Of a DNA stretch of 34,860 nucleotides, positions 30,876 to 34,860 are shown one piece after another. Origin of the DNA: Acetobacteraceae bacterium (GTDB lineage Bacteria > Pseudomonadota > Alphaproteobacteria > Acetobacterales > Acetobacteraceae). The translations under genes and the position numbers were made by a program. The first letter of the stretch is position 1. Every line of letters begins with the position of its first letter. The stretch lies in the NCBI GenBank assembly GCA_027483125.1, contig JAIXVH010000444.1, forward strand, positions 1-34,860, read 5' to 3'. Below the pieces are notes generated by a model. That model was not told where the DNA came from. It searched no databases and worked only from the letters and a program-made list of their open reading frames with translations.

Positions 30876-33464
30876 ATGCAGCCTGAGGGCTGGGTCAGCC
30901 GCGCAGTGGCCTGGCTGGTGGGCCTGTCGCTGGCGCATGCGCGGCTGGTGCTGCTGATCTATGCCGCCCTGACGGCGGCGGCCGTGCAGGTCACCATCAC
31001 GCGTTTCGAGTTGACCTCGGATGTCACGCTGCTCTTCCCGCAGGATCTGCCCTGGCGCGCGACCGAACGGCAATTGGCCGCGGCCTTCCCGCAGCGCGAG
31101 GATATCATCGCCATCGTGGTCGATGGCCGCACCGCAGCCCAGGCCGACCGCGTGGCCGCGGCGCTCGCCGAATCGCTCGCCGCGACGCAGGGCCTGTTCC
31201 GCCGCGTGGCGCGCCCTGATGCCGGCCCCTTCTTCGAACGCCACGCCGCCCTGTATTTGACCCTGCCTGAGGTGCAGTCGCTGACCGAGCGGCTGATCGA
31301 GGCGCAGCCTTTGCTCGGCGCGCTGGCTGTCGACCCCAGCCTGCGCGGCCTGGCCGAATTGCTGCGCAACGCGATGCAGGGTGTGGCGCGCGGCGATACC
31401 ACCCTGGCGCCGCTGGAAGTCCCGCTGACCGCATTCGCCGATGCTGCCGAGGCCGCTGTCGCCGGTCGCATCCTGGAGCCGGATTGGGCGCAGATGATCA
31501 CCGGCCGCGTGCCGCATCCGCTGGAGACGCGCCGCTTCGTGCTGGCCCAGCCGCGCCTGGATTTCGCGGCGCTCGCCGCCGGCGCCGCCGCTACGGACGC
31601 GATCCGCGCCACCGCCAGCGGCCTGTCCGAACCCGGCATCCGCATCCGCCTGACCGGCCCCATCCCGATGGCCGATGAGGAATTCGGCACGCTGGCCGAT
31701 GGTGCCGTGCAGAACATCATCCTCTCGATGGTGCTGACGGGGCTGCTGCTCTGGATGGCGCTGCGCTCCTGGCGGCTGATCATCCCGCTGCTGGTGCTGG
31801 TGGTGGCGGGCCTGGCCTGGACCGCGGCCTTCGGCCTGCTGGCGGTGGGGCGCTTCAATCCGCTCTCGATCGCCTTCGCCGTGCTGTTCATCGGCCTCGG
31901 CGTGGATTTCGGCATCCAGTACGCGGTGCAGTACCGTGCCGAGCGCCGGGCGGCGGGCGCGCTGCAGCCCGCCCTGCTGCGCGCGGGGCTGGTCGCTGGT
32001 CCCGGCATGACCTTGGCCGCCATGGCCTGCATGCTGTCCTTCTTCGCCTTCATTCCGACCGAGTATCTCGGCGTCTCCGAACTGGGGTTGATCTCGGGCG
32101 CGGGCATGCTGATCGGCTGGGTCATGGCGATGACGCTGCTGCCCGCGCTGATGCTGGTGGCCCGTCCGCGCGCCGAGGCGCGGGAGGTGGGATATCCAGG
32201 CCTCGCGCCGCTGGACGCCTGGCTGGTGCGCCGCGCGGGCTGGGTGGCGGGTGGGGCGGCGCTGCTGGGCGTGGCCTGCATCGCCCTGCTGCCGGCGCTG
32301 CGCTTCGACACCGACCCGATCAACCTGCGCGACAAATCCAGCGAGGCCGTGGCCACCTATATCGAGTTGATGGGCGCGATGGAGACCACGCCCAACACGC
32401 TCGACATGGTGGCCCCAGACCTGGCCGCGGCACAGGCCCTGGCCGCCCGCCTGGCGCAATTGCCAGAGGTAGGCCGGGCGCTGAGCCTGGCCGATTTCAT
32501 CCCCGCCGCGCAGCCCGAGAAACTGGCGCTGCTGGAAGACGCCAACATGCTGCTGGCGCCGGCATTCCTGGCGCAGCCGGCCATGCCGCCCTCGGATTCA
32601 GCCGTGGCAGCGGCGCTGGCGCAGGCGGGCCTGGTGTTGCGCGGCGCCTTGGGCGAGGACCGCGCGGCGCGGCAGGCCCGCCGCCTTGGCCAGGCGTTCC
32701 TGATCCTGGCCGCGGCCCAGCCCGCGGATCGCGAGCGCCTGGCTCAAGCCCTGCTGCCGGGCCTTGCCACCGTGCTGCGCCAGGTGCAGGCCATGCTTTC
32801 GGCCGAGACCGTCGCGCTCGAAACCCTGCCCGCCGAACTGCGCGCCGATTGGCTGACCGCCGATGGCCGCGCGCGGGTGGAGGTGGCGCCGGCGACGCTC
32901 GGCCATGATGGCGCCGCACTGGCCCGCTTCGCCGCTGCCGTGCAGGCGGTGGCGCCGCAGGCCAGCGGGGCTGCGATTTCCACGCGCGACAGTTCAGCCA
33001 CGGTGCAGCGCGCCTTCCTGGTGGCCGGCGTCATCGCCACCGTGCTGGTGCTGGCGCTGCTGCTGATCAACCTGCGCAGCCTGCGGCTGTCATTGCTGGC
33101 GCTGGCGCCGCTGGCACTCGCCGCGCTGCTGACGGCGGCGCATTGCATCCTGTTCGGGCCGGAATTGAACCTGGCCAATATCATCGCGCTGCCGCTGCTG
33201 TTCGGCATGGGCGTGGCCTATGACATCTACTACGTGGCGGCCTGGGCGCGGGGTGAGCGGCAATTGCTGGCGAGCCCGATGAACCGGGCGGTCATCTATT
33301 CGGCGGTGACCAATGCGGCGGCGTTCGGGGCGCTGGCGGTCTCGCCGCATCCGGGCACGGCGAGCATGGGCGTCGTGCTGAGCGTGTCGCTGGTCTATTC
33401 GCTGCTCTGCGTGATGCTGGTGTTGCCGCCATTGCTGAAGGTGTTTGCGACGAAGCGGGATTAG
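30876..33464 (+). CDS. hpnN: Hopanoid-associated RND transporter HpnN
   Basis: This inner-membrane RND/MMPL-type protein of about 862 residues moves hopanoids towards the outer membrane. The two-repeat architecture is visible. An N-terminal membrane helix (VLLIYAALTAAAVQVTIT) is followed by a periplasmic domain opening with FELTSDVTLLFPQDLPWR, then a helix bundle with VLFIGLGVDFGIQYAVQYRA. A second periplasmic domain precedes a second bundle ending in LPLLFGMGVAYDIYYVAAW and LPPLLKVF. An in-frame TTG lies 18 bases upstream of the chosen ATG, and neither has a strong ribosome binding site. Divergent pairing with hpnH, and length, support HpnN. Its stop overlaps that of the hydantoinase gene by four bases. 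Confidence 0.93.
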   Translation: MQPEGWVSRAVAWLVGLSLAHARLVLLIYAALTAAAVQVTITRFELTSDVTLLFPQDLPWRATERQLAAAFPQREDIIAIVVDGRTAAQADRVAAALAESLAATQGLFRRVARPDAGPFFERHAALYLTLPEVQSLTERLIEAQPLLGALAVDPSLRGLAELLRNAMQGVARGDTTLAPLEVPLTAFADAAEAAVAGRILEPDWAQMITGRVPHPLETRRFVLAQPRLDFAALAAGAAATDAIRATASGLSEPGIRIRLTGPIPMADEEFGTLADGAVQNIILSMVLTGLLLWMALRSWRLIIPLLVLVVAGLAWTAAFGLLAVGRFNPLSIAFAVLFIGLGVDFGIQYAVQYRAERRAAGALQPALLRAGLVAGPGMTLAAMACMLSFFAFIPTEYLGVSELGLISGAGMLIGWVMAMTLLPALMLVARPRAEAREVGYPGLAPLDAWLVRRAGWVAGGAALLGVACIALLPALRFDTDPINLRDKSSEAVATYIELMGAMETTPNTLDMVAPDLAAAQALAARLAQLPEVGRALSLADFIPAAQPEKLALLEDANMLLAPAFLAQPAMPPSDSAVAAALAQAGLVLRGALGEDRAARQARRLGQAFLILAAAQPADRERLAQALLPGLATVLRQVQAMLSAETVALETLPAELRADWLTADGRARVEVAPATLGHDGAALARFAAAVQAVAPQASGAAISTRDSSATVQRAFLVAGVIATVLVLALLLINLRSLRLSLLALAPLALAALLTAAHCILFGPELNLANIIALPLLFGMGVAYDIYYVAAWARGERQLLASPMNRAVIYSAVTNAAAFGALAVSPHPGTASMGVVLSVSLVYSLLCVMLVLPPLLKVFATKRD

Positions 33465-34860
33465 ACCCCCGCCCCAAACCCATTCGCCGTCACCCCACGC
33501 GGCCTGACCATGTCATAGGCCGCGCGCGGCAAATACCGCCCCGTACCGGGCTCCGCCTGCACCTGCCCATCGCGCATCACCACCTCCCCGCGGCGGATGG
33601 TCATGAAGGGCCAGCCCGTCACCTCCATCCCCTCGAAGGGCGTGTTATCCACCACATGCTGCATCAGCGCATTGGTGATGCGCACCTGGCGGCGCGGGTC
33701 CCACAGCACCATATCCGCATCGCTGCCCGGCTGGATCACGCCCTTCTTCGGGTAAAGCCCCATCAGCTTCGCCGGGTTGGTGCTGGTCAGCCGCACGAAA
33801 TCCTCGATGCCGATGCGCCCCTTGGAGACACCCTCGCTGAACACCAGCGGCATGCGCGCGGCCAGCCCCGGAATGCCGTTCGGAATCTGGGAGAAATCAT
33901 CCCCCCGCTTGGCCGCGACCGAAAACGCGCAATGGTCCGAGCTCACCACATCCAGCGTGCCCTGGCGGATCACCTCCCAGATGCGCGCATGCTCATCCGC
34001 GCCGCGCGGGGCGGGGCTGCACATGAACAGCGCGCCGTCGGGCCGCGCCATGTGCTCGGCGGTCAGGGTGAAGTATTGCGGGCAGGTCTCGCCCCACACC
34101 TTGATGCCGCGCGCCTGGGCGCGGGCAATCTCCTCCGCGGCTTCGGCGCAGCTCACATGGAAGATCTGGATCGGCTGGTCCACCAGCTCGGCCAGGGCGA
34201 TGGCGCGGTGCGTCGCCTCGCGCTCCACCACCGAAGGCCGCGACCAGGCATGGTAGCGCGGGCCGATCATGCCCGCTTCCAGCAGGCGTTGGGTGCGCCA
34301 GCGGATGGCGTCGTAATTCTCGCAATGCACGGTCACCAGGCAGCCCAGTTTGCGGGCCGTCTCCAGCACGCGGATGTACTGCACGTCGTTCACATGCAGC
34401 GGCTCATAGGTCAGGAACACCTTCAGGCTGCGCACGCCCTCGGCCACCAGGCGCGGCACCTCCTGCTCCATCACCGCATCCGTCGGGTCGCTGATGATCT
34501 GGTGGAAGGCGTGGTCCAGCATGCCGCGCGCCGCGCGCGCCCGCTGGTCCTGGTAGCGGTCCCAAACGCCATGGCCCTTCCATTGCGGGATGAAGCACAC
34601 GACCGAGGTGGTGCCGCCGGCAAACGCGGCGCGCGAGGCGGTGATGAAGCTCTCCTCCATCACGCCGCCATCCTCGCGCGGTTCTTCGATGTGGCAATGA
34701 CTGTCCACGCCGCCGGGCAGCACCAGCAGGCCGCCGGCATCGATGACATTCTCGCCGCCGGGGATGTGCTCGGCCAGCGTCGCGATGCGCCCCTGCGCCA
34801 CACCCACATCGCAGCGCACCGCGCCGAAGGCGGTGGCCACCAGGCCGCCGCGGATTACCA
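33461..34860 (-). CDS. Dihydropyrimidinase/D-hydantoinase-family amidohydrolase, 5' end at window edge
   Basis: This cyclic-amide hydrolase uses a two-metal centre bridged by a carbamylated lysine; typical substrates are dihydropyrimidines, hydantoins or allantoin. Metal motifs seen: DSHCHIEEP (HxH), SLKVFLTYE (lysine), VTVHCEN, FHVSCAEA and SSDHCAFS (aspartate). A GTG at 34840 could serve as start, but the frame stays open to the edge and reads VIRGGLVATAFGAV, the usual N-terminal strand. The real start is therefore probably at or just beyond 34860. About 466 residues are visible, the normal size. It converges on hpnN with a four-base overlap (TTAG). Substrate specificity is not determined. 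Confidence 0.93.
   Translation of the reverse strand, partial: VIRGGLVATAFGAVRCDVGVAQGRIATLAEHIPGGENVIDAGGLLVLPGGVDSHCHIEEPREDGGVMEESFITASRAAFAGGTTSVVCFIPQWKGHGVWDRYQDQRARAARGMLDHAFHQIISDPTDAVMEQEVPRLVAEGVRSLKVFLTYEPLHVNDVQYIRVLETARKLGCLVTVHCENYDAIRWRTQRLLEAGMIGPRYHAWSRPSVVEREATHRAIALAELVDQPIQIFHVSCAEAAEEIARAQARGIKVWGETCPQYFTLTAEHMARPDGALFMCSPAPRGADEHARIWEVIRQGTLDVVSSDHCAFSVAAKRGDDFSQIPNGIPGLAARMPLVFSEGVSKGRIGIEDFVRLTSTNPAKLMGLYPKKGVIQPGSDADMVLWDPRRQVRITNALMQHVVDNTPFEGMEVTGWPFMTIRRGEVVMRDGQVQAEPGTGRYLPRAAYDMVRPRGVTANGFGAGV

Noticed and set aside
30783-32459. Long minus-strand frame opposite hpnN
   Set aside because: No recognisable motif and Gln/His/Arg-rich composition; hpnN on the plus strand is unambiguous.

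Overview
This window is a gene-dense, very GC-rich stretch of a bacterial chromosome. The gene content suggests an alphaproteobacterium, most likely of the Acetobacteraceae (Roseomonas-like). The reasons are strong G/C bias at third codon positions, hopanoid genes hpnH and hpnN, several Bug/TctC-type binding proteins, and the rplU-rpmA-obgE-proB order. The assignment is an inference from content, not a database result. I see no tRNA, rRNA, IS element, phage gene, CRISPR array or integration site. No gene-free stretch exceeds about 230 bases; the longest are 10663-10889, 28723-28870, 18407-18552, 30730-30875 and 9520-9657.

Layout. Positions 1-5.5 kb: the 5' end of uvrB (minus), an EAL c-di-GMP phosphodiesterase, an acyl-CoA dehydrogenase coupled to a Bug-type binding protein, a second Bug protein (minus) and an LLM-type flavin monooxygenase. 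Positions 5.5-11.9 kb: a minus-strand catabolic-looking unit (creatininase-family hydrolase, two tandem paralogous FAD oxidoreductases, cupin), preceded by an orphan NMT1-like binding protein and a divergent Rieske oxygenase. Positions 11.9-18.4 kb: minus-strand genes for a CDF metal transporter, TonB, PduO-type cobalamin adenosyltransferase, a dual-specificity phosphatase, a membrane-fused spermidine-synthase-like protein and a BaiN-like flavoprotein. Positions 18.5-23.5 kb: an overlapping plus-strand Ugp-type ABC importer operon ending in a metallophosphoesterase. Positions 23.5-26.6 kb: a lysozyme-fold-like protein, a degenerate GGDEF protein and an intact membrane diguanylate cyclase. Positions 26.5-29.5 kb: the housekeeping rplU-rpmA-obgE-proB operon (minus). 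Positions 29.5-33.5 kb: divergent hopanoid genes hpnH and hpnN. Positions 33.5 kb to the end: a hydantoinase/dihydropyrimidinase-family amidohydrolase that runs off the right edge.

How it fits together. Many neighbours overlap by 1-8 bases (ATGA, GTGA, TGATG or ATGCGTGA junctions), so translational coupling is common. Several convergent pairs have no room for a terminator between them. The 5.5-11.9 kb region, with the hydantoinase at the far end, suggests oxidative and hydrolytic use of small cyclic or amide-type organics, but no substrate can be named from sequence. The most unusual pieces are the paired flavoproteins beside the creatininase-like enzyme, and the inactive-looking GGDEF paralogue that keeps its c-di-GMP inhibitory site next to an intact cyclase.
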